Shown: positions 1 to 10,839 of the stretch, piece by piece | How positions within the stretch are numbered: the first letter of the stretch is position 1 | Layout: the number at the start of each line of letters is the position of its first letter | Assembly (NCBI GenBank): GCA_003508835.1 | Contig: PUFA01000313.1 | Span: 434,001 to 498,000 of the forward strand | Source: Eonycteris spelaea | Taxonomy: Eukaryota > Chordata > Mammalia > Chiroptera > Pteropodidae | Direction of reading: 5' to 3' | DNA length: 64,000 nucleotides | Notes under the pieces: model-generated | Told to the model about the DNA's origin: nothing | What the model saw: only the letters and a program-made list of their open reading frames with translations | Database searches by the model: none | Program-made: the position numbers and the translations under genes

Positions 1-13
1 AGTAATTGTTTAG

Positions 14-35
14 TGAATGAATGAATGAATGAATG
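14..35. repeat. (GAAT)n microsatellite
   Basis: About five uninterrupted GAAT units, followed by ordinary unique sequence. A similar array sits at 8954-8977, behind a MIR. Confidence 0.9.
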
Positions 36-104
36 GAGGTAGAATAAACAGCATGAATGAAAACCCTGATCAAAGTCAGTTACTAAGAGCCAGAATTCAT
101 CTAC

Positions 105-330
105 ACATCTATCCAGTCATTCACCAACCATTTACTGGGTGCCTACATGCCAGGTACTGCTATTCTGGATACTAGGTATATAGTGGCAAATAAGAGTGAT
201 AGTTCTCTGCCTTCAGATGACTTACATTGTAGTGGAGACAGACACGACAGTAAGCCAATAATTATATAAAATGATTTCAGGTAAAGGCTTGTGCCCAAGA
301 AGGAAATAGAACACGATCATTATCTTGATA
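105..330 (-). mobile_element. L2 LINE 3' end
   Basis: Read on this strand it opens with a decayed form of the L2 3' terminus (attcaccaaccatttactggg, then tgcctacatgccaggtactg). This corresponds to the usual 'caacaaatatttattgagcacctactatgtgccaggcactg' in reverse orientation. The following 'ggatactaggtatatagtgg' also fits. Heavily diverged; no coding content remains. Confidence 0.55.
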
Positions 331-499
331 TGACAGAAATTTACATGGGGACTACTCACTAACTAGTCGCCTTTGCAAATAAATATATGTGTGAAATGAC
401 AGCAAGGGTCTTAGAGCCCACTCCTAGGCCTTCTAAAAACAAATGCTATGCAAATCCTTGACCTGAGAATCTCCTCTCTAACAATCTGAGCTAATTGCT

Positions 500-985
500 T
501 GTAGGTGGTTGAATAGTGTCCTTCAAAAATTCATTCACCTGGAACCTCATAATGCAACAAACTTTAAGATAGGATCTCTACAGATGTAATCAGTTAAATT
601 AAGGTGAGGTTATACTGCATCAGGGTGGCCCCTAATTCAATGACTGGTATCTCTATAGGAAGACGGAAATTTGAGCCCAGACACACACAGAGAAGAATTC
701 CATATGAAGACATAGAGGCATACAGGAGGAAGGCTCTGTGACAACTAAGGCAGAGATTGGAGTGATGCAGCTGTAAGCCAAGGAATGTCAAGGATTAGTG
801 GCCATCATAAGAGCTAGGAAGAGGCCAGAATAATTCTTCCCTAGAGACTTCAGAGGGCTTGTGATCCTACCTTCACCTTGATTTCTAACTTCTAGCCTTC
901 AAAACAATAAGAGAATGATTTTCTATTGTTTTAAACCACCTAGTTTTGGTTCTCTGTTATGGAAGCCCCAGGAAACTACTGCGCA
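500..985 (+). mobile_element. MLT1-type MaLR LTR (solo)
   Basis: Resembles the MLT1 LTR from end to end: a start like 'TGGaTTGAATtGTGTCC', the central 'ggatctctacagatgtaatc', 'gaccggtatctctataggaa'-like and 'gcagagattggagtgatgca' blocks, then 'ttgttttaaaccacctagtt' and a terminus like 'CCTAGGAAACTAaTACA'. MLT1 is a nonautonomous ERVL-MaLR LTR family of early placental age. No internal region follows, so this is a solo LTR. The open frame on the opposite strand (594-791) is a by-product of the LTR. Confidence 0.85.
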
Positions 986-1398
986 CCCCAGTTTAGGGAG
1001 TGTCTTCTTCTAAAATATATATATACTTCTGCTGTCATGCTAATTACTACTGGCAGACCTTTGGCTTAGAAAACTACTGGAGAGTGGCTGTCATTTGCAT
1101 GTTTAAGTGTTTCTGAAGGAGGTGGTTCTCTTAGGGTGAAATCTGTGAGTCAGACTTTTCATCAATTCAATTGAATGAACTTCCGTGGATAAAAGTTGAG
1201 GAGTTCAAATAAACCTAAGTCAAATCTTAGAGTCTAAAGTATTAAAGACATAAGAATGTTATTTTGCCACTCATCATTTATACCTTTACAGTCAAGAATG
1301 GCTAAGGATTTTGCATAAATTAACACAATTACATAAAGCCCACTTAAAAATCTTCTCAGATGCATAGAAATAAGGAAGAAACAACATGATATACCATG
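986..1398. other. unique AT-rich stretch, no gene seen
   Basis: No open frame, RNA gene or recognisable repeat, apart from a short TA run near 1015-1025. Confidence 0.5.
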
Positions 1399-1640
1399 CC
1401 TTTGGAGCTAAGAGATCTGGCATGAATCTTTAATTTCAATTTCTCTTTCTCTATCTTCTCACTGTGTGATCTAGGTCAAGGCTCTTAATGGCTCTGAGCC
1501 TCAATTTACTCAGCTATAGAATAGGAATAATGACAGTTGCTCTTTGGAGATTTTATGAAGAGTGGAGATAATGTAATAAATCAACTAGTAAAGTGCCTGG
1601 CAAATATTATGCCATCGATAAACAGTAGCTATTATGAAAC
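1399..1640 (+). mobile_element. MIR SINE
   Basis: Carries the MIR signature: 'ctgtgtgatctaggtcaagg' in the core, then 'gagcctcaatttactcagct', 'atagaataggaataatgaca' and the 'gtgcctggcaaatattatgc' tail. tRNA-derived SINE, ancient and inactive. Confidence 0.85.
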
Positions 1641-2615
1641 GAGGTTAAACAAAGTAGGAGTATAGAAATGTCTCTGTCAGAAAGATAAAATCAATTCAGG
1701 AAGTCATTTGGACTATAAAGGGCAAAGGCAAAACTAATTATGATCACTTTTTATTTCTTTCCATCCACAAAGTTAAACTTTGGAGAGTTTTTCTCGCTGG
1801 CCTTTAAATTTCTTATAACATTAATTGTTTAAATTTCTCTCAATATCTCTGTTGAATGTTTAATATACAAAGTTTTGCATTCACTTTATCCAGCCTTGTT
1901 TTAGATATAGTATACTCATCAAACACCTTGTAGTAATTAATTGTTCATTTTCAATTCCCTAGCTTTGGTATTAGCTGAAGTCGAAGGAAAATTTCCTTAG
2001 CTTAGTGCTCAGCATTTATTGCACAGTTTGAGATTGAATCTATAGCTAACCTAAAAGTGAGGATTAGTTCAAATCTATACTCTCGTTGTGAATGTCAGAG
2101 TTTTCTCTTCAACTTTGTCCCATGGCAGGGTGCAAGAGCATGTAGGCGAAGAGTGGGGGAGAGACCTCAGAAGAGCTAAGGAGTCCCTAATGACAGCTTG
2201 ATTCACTGTAGTGCTCCAGTTATGCTTTCCAGTGACACCATGTCCCTGTGCATAAGTGTCTTGGCATTTCACAAAAACGTTTCAAGTTCATGGTTCTTTA
2301 GTTGTCACGTTCCCTTTGCTATCTCCTCCCCACAGATGCTGTCCTCACACAGTGTTCCCTTTGAAGTAAGGCAGCCAGAAATCTTCAGCAGAGAGGAAGC
2401 GAGCAAATTACAGCAGTTGGAACAGTTTGTTTTGCTTACTGTGTGCTCATTTGGGAGCTTTTAGATCTGTGAGGCCGCCAAACAAGTTCTGCATTCCAAT
2501 GCTTCACCATGGACCTGGGGAGTAGCTTCGTAATACTGTCCTTGGAGCTGAAACTGAATTATTAGCACAATTAATACTAAAGCAGTATCAAACATTCATA
2601 TCAAGAGGCAATATA
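1641..2615. other. unique stretch, no gene seen
   Basis: Short open frames on both strands between 2075 and 2464 have no recognisable protein content and no splice-site context. No repeat family recognised. Confidence 0.45.
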
Positions 2616-2623
2616 TTATAGGG

Positions 2624-2995
2624 CATTGCTTTTCAAATTGTGGTCTAGAGACCAAGAGGGGTCCCTAAGATCTTTTTAGGGTATCAGTGAAGTAACACTT
2701 TTTCATAACACTGAAGTCTTTGTTGCCTTTTGCACTCTCTTTTTTTCATGAGAATAGAATGGAGTATTCCAAAGGCTACATGACATGTGATATTGCAATA
2801 GGCCGAATTTAGAAGCAGAGATGAGAGTCCAACATACTATAACTCTGGGCGTTAAAGACATTGTGATAGTGTAAAGCCATGCCACCCTCCTTGCTCACTT
2901 ATTTTTGGAAGATGTAATTATTTATTCACACATGTATATAATGGTTTTTTTGCTATTTTAATTATGCTTTTTACTTTTAGGTAATTTATTATATA
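2624..2995 (-). mobile_element. hAT-Charlie element, first part (split copy)
   Basis: Same family as the intact copy at 32406-32839, in the opposite orientation. Shared blocks include 'ttttcaaattgtggtctaga', 'ttgccttttgcactctcttt', 'aaaggctacatgacatgtga' and 'tgagagtccaacatactata'. It stops near 2995, where L1 sequence begins, and its missing terminal part resumes at 4425-4526. Probably Charlie1-like; the name is from memory. Noncoding. Confidence 0.75.
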
Positions 2996-3265
2996 ATCAC
3001 TTGTACTTCTAAGAAATAATACAGAGATCATGTATAATCTCTATCTAGCTCACCCCAGTGGAAACATCTTGCACATTCAGGATATTGAGCTTGATTCAAT
3101 CCAGATATAAAATACACAGAACACTTTCCTCACCACAAGGATATTGTGCTTTCTTATTAACCACACCTACTTTCCTCCCCCACCATAACCCCTGGCAGCT
3201 AGTAATCTGTCTTCAATTTCTGTAATTTTGTTGTTTAAATGAATTAATATATGAACATTTAATTT
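2996..3265 (-). mobile_element. old L1 (L1M) 3' UTR fragment
   Basis: Contains the decayed antisense L1M 3' UTR phrases 'aatacagagatcatgtataa', 'cagtggaaacatcttgcaca', 'ggatattgagcttgattcaa' and 'cccctggcagctagtaatct'. It interrupts the hAT element and abuts a better-preserved L1 at 3270. Confidence 0.65.
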
Positions 3266-3269
3266 TTAT

Positions 3270-4410
3270 GTTTTTTTAATTTAAATTTATTTTTTCAAGT
3301 ATACAGTACATTGGTTAGACATTTATGTATTTATGAAATGATCTCCCTGATTGCTCTTTCTCAACTCTGGCTCTCCACCTAGCCATTACATTCATTTACT
3401 GCTGACTGCTTTCCCTATGCCATGCTCCCCATCCCTGTGATCACCTATCAAGTACTAATTTGTACTTCTTTAATCTTTTACCCCTTTCTCCCAATTCTCA
3501 CACACCTCCCCTCTGGCTATCACCAGATTGTCCTCTATATTTGTGAGTCTATTTTCAACTAGTTTGTTCTTTTTGTTTCTTAGATCCCACATATAAGTAA
3601 AATCACATGGTATTTCTCTTTGTCTGAGTTATTTAAGTCCATCCATGACATTACACACAGTAGAATTTCATTTTTATGGCTGAGTAATATTCCATTATAT
3701 ATATCAGGGGATCTCAACCACTGGGCTGTGGACCGTACCAGTTTGTGGCCTGTTAGGAAGTGGGCTGGCACAGCAGGAGGTGAGCAGCAGGCAAGCAAGT
3801 GAAGCTTCATCTGTATTTTTCAGCCACTCCCCAGTGCAGCATCACCGCCTCAGCTCCACCTCAGATCATTGGGCACTAGATTCTCATAGGAGCACCAGTC
3901 CCTGGTGCCAAAAAGGTTGGAGACGCTGATATATATGAACCATAACTTATTTATACAATCATCTGTTTATGGGAATTTAGGTTGCTTCCATATTTTGGCT
4001 ATTATAAATTGTGCTGTCATGAATATTGGGTGCATAGATCTTTACAAATTATTGTTTTGGTTTTCTTTGGGTAAATACGCCAGAGTGCACTTGCTGTATC
4101 AAAAGCTATATCCATTTTTAATATTCGAGAAACCTCCAGACTGTTTCCATAGTGGCTGTACCAATTTGCAATCCCACCAACAGTGCACAGGGGCTCCCTT
4201 TTCTCTGCATCCTCACCAATACTTGTTCTTTGATTTATTGATGATAGCCACCCTGACAGGTATAAGATGATACCTTATTGTTGTTTGTTTTAATTGCATT
4301 TCTCTGATGATTAGTGACCTTGAGCATTTTTCATATGTCTATTGGCCATCTGTATTTCCTCTGTGGAAAATATCTATTCAGGTCTTCTGCCCACTTTTTA
4401 ATTTTTATTA
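3270..4410 (-). mobile_element. L1 3' part (end of ORF2 and 3' UTR), 5'-truncated
   Basis: Antisense L1. From 3' UTR towards ORF2 it shows 'tctatatttgtgagtctatt', 'gatcccacatataagtaaaa', 'tggctgagtaatattccatt', 'tgggaatttaggttgcttcc', 'accaatttgcaatcccacca' and 'ttgagcatttttcatatgtc'. These are the familiar reverse-complement landmarks of the ORF2 C-terminus and 3' UTR. It is interrupted by a MER1-type MITE (3705-3928). The open frame at 3905-4270 is antisense L1 sequence, not a gene. Confidence 0.9.
3705..3928 (+). mobile_element. MER1-type hAT-Charlie MITE with 8-bp TSD
   Basis: Starts CAGGGGATCTCAACC and ends GGTTGGAGACGCTG, the hAT terminal inverted repeats. Interior phrases 'gtggcctgttaggaagtggg', 'cacagcaggaggtgagcagc', 'agattctcataggagcacca' and 'ccctggtgccaaaaaggttg' are typical of MER1/Charlie3-derived elements. 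It is flanked by atatatat at 3697-3704 and 3929-3936, an 8-bp duplication as expected for hAT, although the site itself is a TA run. It lies inside an antisense L1 and is therefore younger than it. At 224 bp it lacks any transposase. Confidence 0.88.
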
Positions 4411-4424
4411 GTTTTCATTCATCA

Positions 4425-4526
4425 TATGGAAAATGTTGATATCCACAACTCAAAATAACAAAAGGTCTTTGAGACATTCAGTAGTTTTTAGGAGTGTAAA
4501 GAAATCCTAAACCAAAATGTTTCAGA
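4425..4526 (-). mobile_element. hAT-Charlie element, second part (split copy)
   Basis: The phrases 'acaaaaggtctttgagacat', 'tagtttttaggagtgtaaag' and 'ccaaaatgtttcaga' are the reverse complement of the start of the element at 32406. They continue the copy broken off at 2995. Confidence 0.7.
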
Positions 4527-4534
4527 AATGCCAG

Positions 4535-4765
4535 GGTAGTGGTCAAGATCACAGACTGTGAAGCCAGAGTGCGTGAATTTGACTCCTTGCTCCACTGCTT
4601 TCCAATTGCAAGTTGGGCAAATACTAAGCCTCTGTATCAGTTTTTCATCTGGAAAATGGAGAAATCCTCATAAAAACAAGAGGATTCAGTGATTTCATGC
4701 ATATAAAGTACCTAGAAGAATGCCTGGTAGTATTACTATGTAAAGTTAGGAGTTATTTTTATTAA
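4535..4765 (+). mobile_element. MIR SINE
   Basis: MIR order is clear: 'tggtcaagatcacagactgt', 'gaagccagagtgcgtgaatt', 'tgactccttgctccactgct', 'ttgcaagttgggcaaatact', 'ggaaaatggagaaatcctca', then 'agtacctagaagaatgcctg' at the 3' side. Confidence 0.85.
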
Positions 4766-4839
4766 GTGCCCAAGGTCTACTCTTGGTTGAATGGAAGTGC
4801 CAACTAAGGACACAGAATTGGCTCCGCCCCTGGACACCA

Positions 4840-5130
4840 CACTTAGAAAAAATTTCCCTACCCTCTCTTCATGTCCAAATCCCACCCATCATAAATGATA
4901 GGTCAAATTCTACCTCTTCCACTTGGTGTTTCTTGAACCCCTTTGCACTGTCATTGTGGTCCTTACTCATGCTTTAATTGAATCACATCTTTTATCAGCT
5001 GAGTCTTTAATTTAGTGAGTGTCTTGACAACTCATCCAGAAGTTAAGAATTAGAGACTGTCTTATAGTTTTTTCTATTCTTAACCCTACGCATAAAGGGT
5101 GCTTAGGATGTGCTTTTATGAATGAACTGT
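4840..5130 (+). mobile_element. L2 LINE 3' end
   Basis: Decayed L2 3' region: 'gtccaaatcccacccatcat', 'ttctacctcttccacttggt' and 'ttagagactgtcttatagtt', ending like 'gggtgcttaggatgtgcttt' plus 'tgaatgaact'. A frame at 4783-4977 belongs to this remnant. Confidence 0.5.
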
Positions 5131-6079
5131 GTCGAAATATAAGAAATATATTAATCCTAAACCTGTACTTTAATTATCAAAAATAGATATTTTTTTTCCA
5201 GATTGAGGAATTTACTAATCTCTCTGTACTTTTAAAAGACCTTTAAAGATTTTACCAAGCAAGGCCTAAGAATGAGAAATTGATTTAAAAATTACAAGTT
5301 TGTATTGATGTCAACTCATTTCTCAATATCAATTAGAAATAAGGATATACTCTTTCTGTATGCATGTATATATGTATTATGTATATGTGTGTATTTATAT
5401 ATATTAGACTTTATATATGACTATATATAATTGTAAAGCACAGTCATGTTATTAAGCTACTAAATAAAAATCTGTGGGCTTAATTTGGGTTGTTTTTGAT
5501 GCATTACTATAGCCATTAAAGACTAAAGATTCACAAATAATATAAAGTCTAAATGTGAGCTGAGTCTTGGGTAAACTCACAAATAAGTGACAAACTCCTT
5601 GTAAAATGCATTTACCTTATTTTTATATTTGGGAATTCTTTACACATAAGACATGGAAGTTTGAAACAACTATGTAGAACACAAGGACAATATAAATATA
5701 TAATGACCAAAAGTGTCTGATACAGCATCAACCCTAAATAGTAAGGGACTGGCATGTGCTGAGACCCTGGGTTATCGGAGACTTCCAGGACTGGTGCCAA
5801 GGTGAAACCTGGTATTAAGGGCAATCATATGATCTGGTAGTCCATTTTGGTCACTTTCCAATACCACAGGCTTCCCAACTCAAATGCTTCCAAAGTTAAA
5901 CTATGGTCACACTACAATAGTCTGTGAATTTGTCAGTCATATTTAGAAATCAAGATCAAATGACTTGGCTACAAAATCCTTGGAAATATTTTTAAATGGT
6001 ATACTTGTGTTTAATGTTGATAAAAATGTTCTTTTTCTATTTTCTCCTTTTTGTACTTAGTGATACTTGGCTATTTTCT
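5131..6079. other. unique AT-rich stretch with TA/TG low-complexity core
   Basis: No gene seen. 5357-5431 is a mixed TA/TG low-complexity tract. The open frame on the minus strand at 5612-5824 has no recognisable family content. Confidence 0.5.
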
Positions 6080-6091
6080 CCCCCCCCCCCC
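6080..6091. repeat. poly-C tract (C12)
   Basis: Twelve consecutive cytosines directly before 'agctttattgaaataa', the start of an antisense LINE 3' end. Confidence 0.9.
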
Positions 6092-8536
6092 AGCTTTATT
6101 GAAATAAATAGACAATTAGTTGCTCATATTTATATTGTATAATTTAATGTTTTTTTCAATTATAGTTGGCATACGGTAATATATTCATTTCAGTTATACA
6201 GCATAGTGATTAGAGCTCAAGCGATCACCCCACTAATTCTAGTACCTCTCTTTCCCCTTACCTATTATTACATTATTCACTATTTTCCTTATGCTATGTT
6301 TTATATTTCCATGACTGTTTTGTAACTATCCATTTGTACTTCTTAATCCCTTAGCTCTTTATCATCATCCCTCCAAGCCCGTGTTTGTCTAGTAACTCTC
6401 AAAATATTCTGTGAGTCTGTTTCTGTTTTTGTTGTTCTTGTTATTTTGTTCTTTAGATTTCACATGTACATGAAATCATGTGGTATTTGTCTTTCTCTAT
6501 CTGACTTACTTCATTCAGAGAAATAACCTCTAGGTCCATCAAGGCAATATCTTTTTCTATCCTCTTTTAGTCTGTGTGTCTTTTAATCTGAAGTAAGTCT
6601 CATGTAGGCAGCATATGTAGGGTCTTGTTTTCTTATCCATTCAGCCCTCTATGTTAGTTGAAGCATTTAATTCTTTTCCATTTGAGGTACTTGTTGATAG
6701 ATATGTGGTTATTATCACTTTTGATTACCATTTTTTATTCCTGTTTTTGAAAACATGTTTTTTCTTTTTGAAGAAGTCTCTCCAACACTTCCTGTAATAC
6801 TGGCTTGGTGGTGACGAATTCCTTTAGCTTATTTTCATCTGGGAAGCTCTTTATCTGGTTTTGACTCTAAATGATAGCTTTTACTAGATAAAAGTATTAT
6901 CGGTTGTAGATCCTGGGTTTTCATCACTTTGGATATTTTGTGCCAAGTCCCTCTGCACTGCATTTTTTTTTTTTTGAGGAATCGGCTTCCAGTCCTATGG
7001 GAGCTCCCTTGTAGGTAACTAACTGCTTTCCTTTTGCTGCTTTTCAGACCTCTCTTCGTCTTTAACCTTTGGCATTTTAATTATGATGTGTCATGGTGTA
7101 GGCCTCTTTGGGTTCATCTTTTCGGGGACTCTTTGAACTTCTTGGGGTTGTATGTCTTTTTCCTTCACCAAGTAGGGAAGTTTTCCATCACTATTTCTTC
7201 AAATAGCTTTTCAATTCTCTCTTTTTCTCCTTCAGGTACCCCTATGAATGGATGTTTTTTACATTTAATTTTGTCCCATAGCTCTTGAATTATTATTATA
7301 GTCTTGGCTTCTTTTTTCTTGCTGTTCTGATTGAGTGTCCTTGGCTTCTCCATCCTCTATATTGGTGGTTCGATCCTTTTCTTCATCCATTCTGTTGATT
7401 CCCTCTAATATACTTCATCTCAGATAATGTTCTTCATTTCTGACTGGTTCCCTTTTATAATTTCCATTTCCATTTTTATGTTTTTATCTCTTTGTTAAAG
7501 TTCTCACTGAGTTCACCTACACTTCCCCTAAGTTCATTGAGCATCCTTATAACCAGTGTTTTGAACTCTGTATCTGTTAGGTTGCTTGACTCTATTATTT
7601 CTGGATCTCTGTTCTGTTCTCTCATATGGTTTCTGCTTCTTGTTTTCCCATTTTGGCTGCCTTTCGTGTCTGTTTCTATGAACTAAGCAAAGCTCCTAAG
7701 TCTCCTGGTCTTATTAGTGTGGATTTGTGAAGTAGATGTCCAGTCACACTGTCCTGAGAGCGATTCAGATGCAGGTCAAGTTTAGCCCTGGCCTGTGCCC
7801 CTCTGGGGCCACTTGTTAAGATTCAGCAAGCAATTCACAGATGCTGTGCTTACAGTTGCCTCAAAAGGCCACGGCAGAAACCGAGGCCAGCTGCCACTAG
7901 TGTGGGTATTGGAGCTGCTCAGCACGGAGCACCTGCCTCGCTGAGGACACACCTGGATGTAGCTTGGGTGGGCCCCGAGTTGGGGAGGTGGAGTTTCAGG
8001 GAATCCTCTGGGCGGATGGACGTTTGTTTATCCGGTTGATGACGTCATGGCTATGGCTGATCCGAGACTGCGCACTGGGAGCGGGGAGGGCTCAACAGAA
8101 GGAACAATGGATACCGCTGGCACTTCTGCCTGGGAGAAAGCCTCAACTCTGGCCCTCACTCTGACAACTCAGTGCCCTCTGGTAAGTCCCAGGTACCCCC
8201 TGTGCAGCCGAACATTCACTGGTGCTCAGAGGAGCAAGCCCGTCACTGAAAGTCCGCTCGTGGACGTGGCCCCTTTAAGGGGCGTCTGTAGCTGCCGCCG
8301 CCTCTGTCCCATTCAGCCACTGGGGATGGGGCACCCTCATGTCTTCACCCCCTACTATCCCCTATTGTTGCAGAGCGATTTCTTATTTCTTTCCCTGGTT
8401 GTACATGGCTTCTTTTCATTTAGACTCCAGGTGATTCTGCTTGCTGTTTGCTCCGTGTTTCTGTCACATCTTTGATGTGGTCACAAGAGGAATGAACAGA
8501 GCCTCTATCATCTACGCCATTTTGCCTGATCTCTGG
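6092..8536 (-). mobile_element. HAL1 half-LINE, nearly full length
   Basis: Read on the minus strand: a GC-rich 5' UTR (about 8536-7700), a decayed ORF1 (about 7690-6600) and a short L1-type 3' UTR (about 6560-6155), with no RT/endonuclease ORF2 between ORF1 and the 3' UTR. That arrangement defines HAL1. The ORF1 C-terminal domain is visible at 7165-7353: a frame with 'ELWDKIK', then 'FIGVPEGEKERIEKLFEEIV' and 'MENFPTW', matching the conserved L1 ORF1p 'LWDxIKxxxxxIIGVPEGE...FEEIxxENFP' core. A further decayed 'DEPKxxxTxHHN'-like stretch follows near 7110. The coding frame has multiple stops. The first 60 bp (6092-6155) may be a separate LINE end. Confidence 0.8.
7700..8536 (-). promoter_or_regulatory. 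GC-rich 5' UTR (putative internal promoter) of the HAL1
   Basis: By eye clearly richer in G+C and CpG than anything else in the window ('gatccgagactgcgcactgg', 'gtagctgccgccgcctctgt', 'agtccgctcgtggacgtggc'). It begins on the minus strand at 8534 with 'ccagagatcaggcaaaatgg', resembling the 'AAAATGGCG' start of mammalian L1 5' UTRs. L1/HAL1 5' UTRs normally hold an internal pol II promoter; that this copy does is inference. The plus-strand open frames at 7964-8475 are antisense to it and are not genes. Confidence 0.6.
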
Positions 8537-8744
8537 TTATTTCTTCCTTTTCCTCTCTCACATAGCCCCGGGCATAAATATTTATTATAGCATGTGTCAC
8601 ATTGCTATACTTATTGATTGCTTTGTTTTCTTCCCCCAAGACTGAGTCTTTACCTTATTTTAAAAATTTAAAACTTTTAAAAATTTGATTAAACCTTTAA
8701 AAATTTTGATTAAAGCTTTGGATTTAAGCCATAGGAAATAAAGC

Positions 8745-8953
8745 AATAGTTTATGCATGTAGATTCTGGAGATACACCTTGTCACTTTGTGACTGTGTGA
8801 CCTTGGGAAAGTTGTTTAACCTTTCTATTTTAGTTCCCTCATCTGTAATAGGTGTATGATGATAATAGTACACACTAGGTAAAGTTTTTGTCCATATGAA
8901 ATGAGTTCATATAAATAAAGCACAAAGCACTTAGAACAGAGCCTAGCCCATAG
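8745..8953 (+). mobile_element. MIR SINE
   Basis: Contains 'tttgtgactgtgtgaccttg', 'gggaaagttgtttaaccttt', 'gttccctcatctgtaatagg' and 'agcacttagaacagagccta', in MIR order. Confidence 0.85.
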
Positions 8954-8977
8954 TATGAATGAATGAATGAATGAATA
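8954..8977. repeat. (GAAT)n microsatellite
   Basis: Five to six GAAT units at the 3' end of the preceding MIR. Confidence 0.9.
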
Positions 8978-9084
8978 TACATGCACATAAACATTCGCCT
9001 CCAATTTCAGCATGTTGGCGGACTTCTTTGCTCATCTATGGATCCTGATTAAGTCTCTCTCCTTTTATGGCTGAGCACATTCAA

Positions 9085-9165
9085 GAATGGAAGTATGACT
9101 TATTCATGTCTGTCTTCTTCACCTAACACAGAGCCTGACACTCAGGAAACTTTTTATAAGTTTCA
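9085..9165 (+). mobile_element. L2 LINE 3' end fragment
   Basis: 'ttattcatgtctgtcttctt' then 'cacagagcctgacactcagg' fits the L2 3' tail ('...cacagtgcctggcacatagtagg'). Short and diverged. Confidence 0.4.
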
Positions 9166-9589
9166 AATATAAATGCAACATATTCCCTTCCCTCCTAAAT
9201 CTCCTAGTTCAGGGCCTATTAATGGAGTTAGCTGTCATACGAAAGGATATTGTCAAATGGTGAAGGCTTAGTAGCACTCTTCAAGCCTCTAAGATAAGTC
9301 TACAGAAATACAGTGCTCTACAGGAAGCTAAGGCCCCCATCTAATGCTTTTTACTACTATTAGTAATAGAATAACTATTGATAGTGATTGGATTAATAAT
9401 AATAATGACTCACTAGTACCTGCTTAAATCATGCCATACATCTACTAGGGTACTGTAACAAATATGAATTTCAATAACCTTATATTCTAATAAGTGGCCT
9501 TTTTGAATACTTGTGCTTGGGTTATATCACTTAATTTACAGCAAGCAGGTATCATTGATATTCCATTTTGAGTGTTTACAACATTTTAT

Positions 9590-9735
9590 AGCTGTTATAA
9601 AATTATCTGCAATTTATAAGTAGGGAAGTCAGGCTAGAAGATGTTTGAGTAATTTGCCTGAAGTCGCAGCATGGAGCCAAAATCAGGTCTTACTGACTAC
9701 AAAGGCTCTTAACAACTCTGCAGTGCTCAGGCTCA
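9590..9735 (-). mobile_element. MIR SINE
   Basis: Reverse-complement MIR: 'ggctagaagatgtttgagta', 'atttgcctgaagtcgcagca', 'tggagccaaaatcaggtctt'. Surrounding sequence (8980-10295) shows no gene. Confidence 0.6.
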
Positions 9736-10299
9736 TAAACAGAGGGAAACCCCAGGCACCCCATTTGCCTGAGGGTTAAAAGCTATAACAAATTTCACTT
9801 TTGCTAGCTTTAAGGTGTCTCCTCTTGGCCCTATCAGCCAAGACTGATTGGTTTAGTTCTTAAAAGGAGATACAAATATTTATAAACCTTAGCATATCTG
9901 CCTAAGTCCAAAACTAAGAATCAGGAAGAGTTAGAAAATATTTGTTGTGATTAGTGTATTATTTTGGCCTAGAATTCCCATTGGCTAACCAGATGAAGCT
10001 CCAAACATATTTATTTGTTCTTTTCAAATGAAAAGTGATTCATATTTACAGTAAGAATAAAACATATTTAGATAGTATATGTCTATAGCTTCATCCTTGC
10101 AGTCCCAGATGTACTAATAAAAAGACTATGAAAACCCCACCAATGTTCACAGTGCGTTTTTGTGAATTAAGTTCCATCATTAAACTCATTATAACTCTAA
10201 AGCTTGCTTATAAACACCAGTGTGACTCTTAGAGTTTGTCTTTAGGAATGCAGTATACCACAAATAAGAGTAGCTCTTGTCTTTAATTTTTTTCACCAT

Positions 10300-10770
10300 T
10301 CCACCCACCTCTCACTCTGTTTCCTCCCTACTCCTCGTTACCATGGTAACCCTTCTAAAACAGAAATTAGAATATTACTTCCTTGCTTAGAAAGCATCAA
10401 TGCCTCCCTCATTGTTCTCAAGCTTTATTGTGGTTTGAAATCACTTCAGATGCTTTATAATAAGCAGATGCAACACAGAGATGCTGATTCTGGAGACTTC
10501 AAGGGAAACCTAAGAATCCGCATTTTTAATTAGTAACTTGGTATTTTGAGATTATGATAGTTTTAAAACTACACTTTCATAAATATTGATCTTCAAGATA
10601 ATGTCCAACTCTTTAATTTGGCTTTCAAGGTCATGCTTGACTTGGCTCTGCATACCAATTATACATAGGTATTTTAAAATCATTAACGGATATTGGGTTT
10701 TCTTGAGTACCTTCTTGGCATTTCGAATTTCGAGAGAATCTTTTTCTGGCATTTAGATGTGATTTGTTAA
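10300..10770 (+). mobile_element. L2 LINE remnant, interrupted
   Basis: L2 RT-region DNA on the plus strand: 'gtaacccttctaaaacagaa' and 'cttccttgcttagaaagcat' (L2 'cactcccctgcttaaaa'), resuming after a MER20-like insertion with 'gataatgtccaactctttaa' and 'aaggtcatgcttgacttggc' (L2 'aggataaagtccaaactcctta...catgatctggcccc'). All frames are broken. Confidence 0.55.
10410..10576 (+). mobile_element. MER20-like hAT MITE
   Basis: Begins 'cattgttctcaagctttatt' and ends near 'ttttaaaactacactt', diverged hAT ends. The interior 'gatgctgattctggagactt' and 'aacctaagaatccgcatttt' is typical of MER20. It splits an L2 copy. No convincing 8-bp duplication was found. Confidence 0.55.
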
Positions 10771-10839
10771 TAGACTTCCTAACACCTCTCAGGTACACTT
10801 CTAAATATCTCTTAAATCCATCTACTGCTTCTTCCCTTC

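Noticed and set aside
3905..4270. 121-residue plus-strand frame
   Set aside because: Antisense L1 sequence beginning inside the MER1-type MITE.
7964..8475. Two overlapping plus-strand frames (66 and 142 residues) in GC-rich sequence
   Set aside because: They lie antisense to the HAL1 5' UTR; GC-rich sequence has few stop codons, and no protein family is visible.
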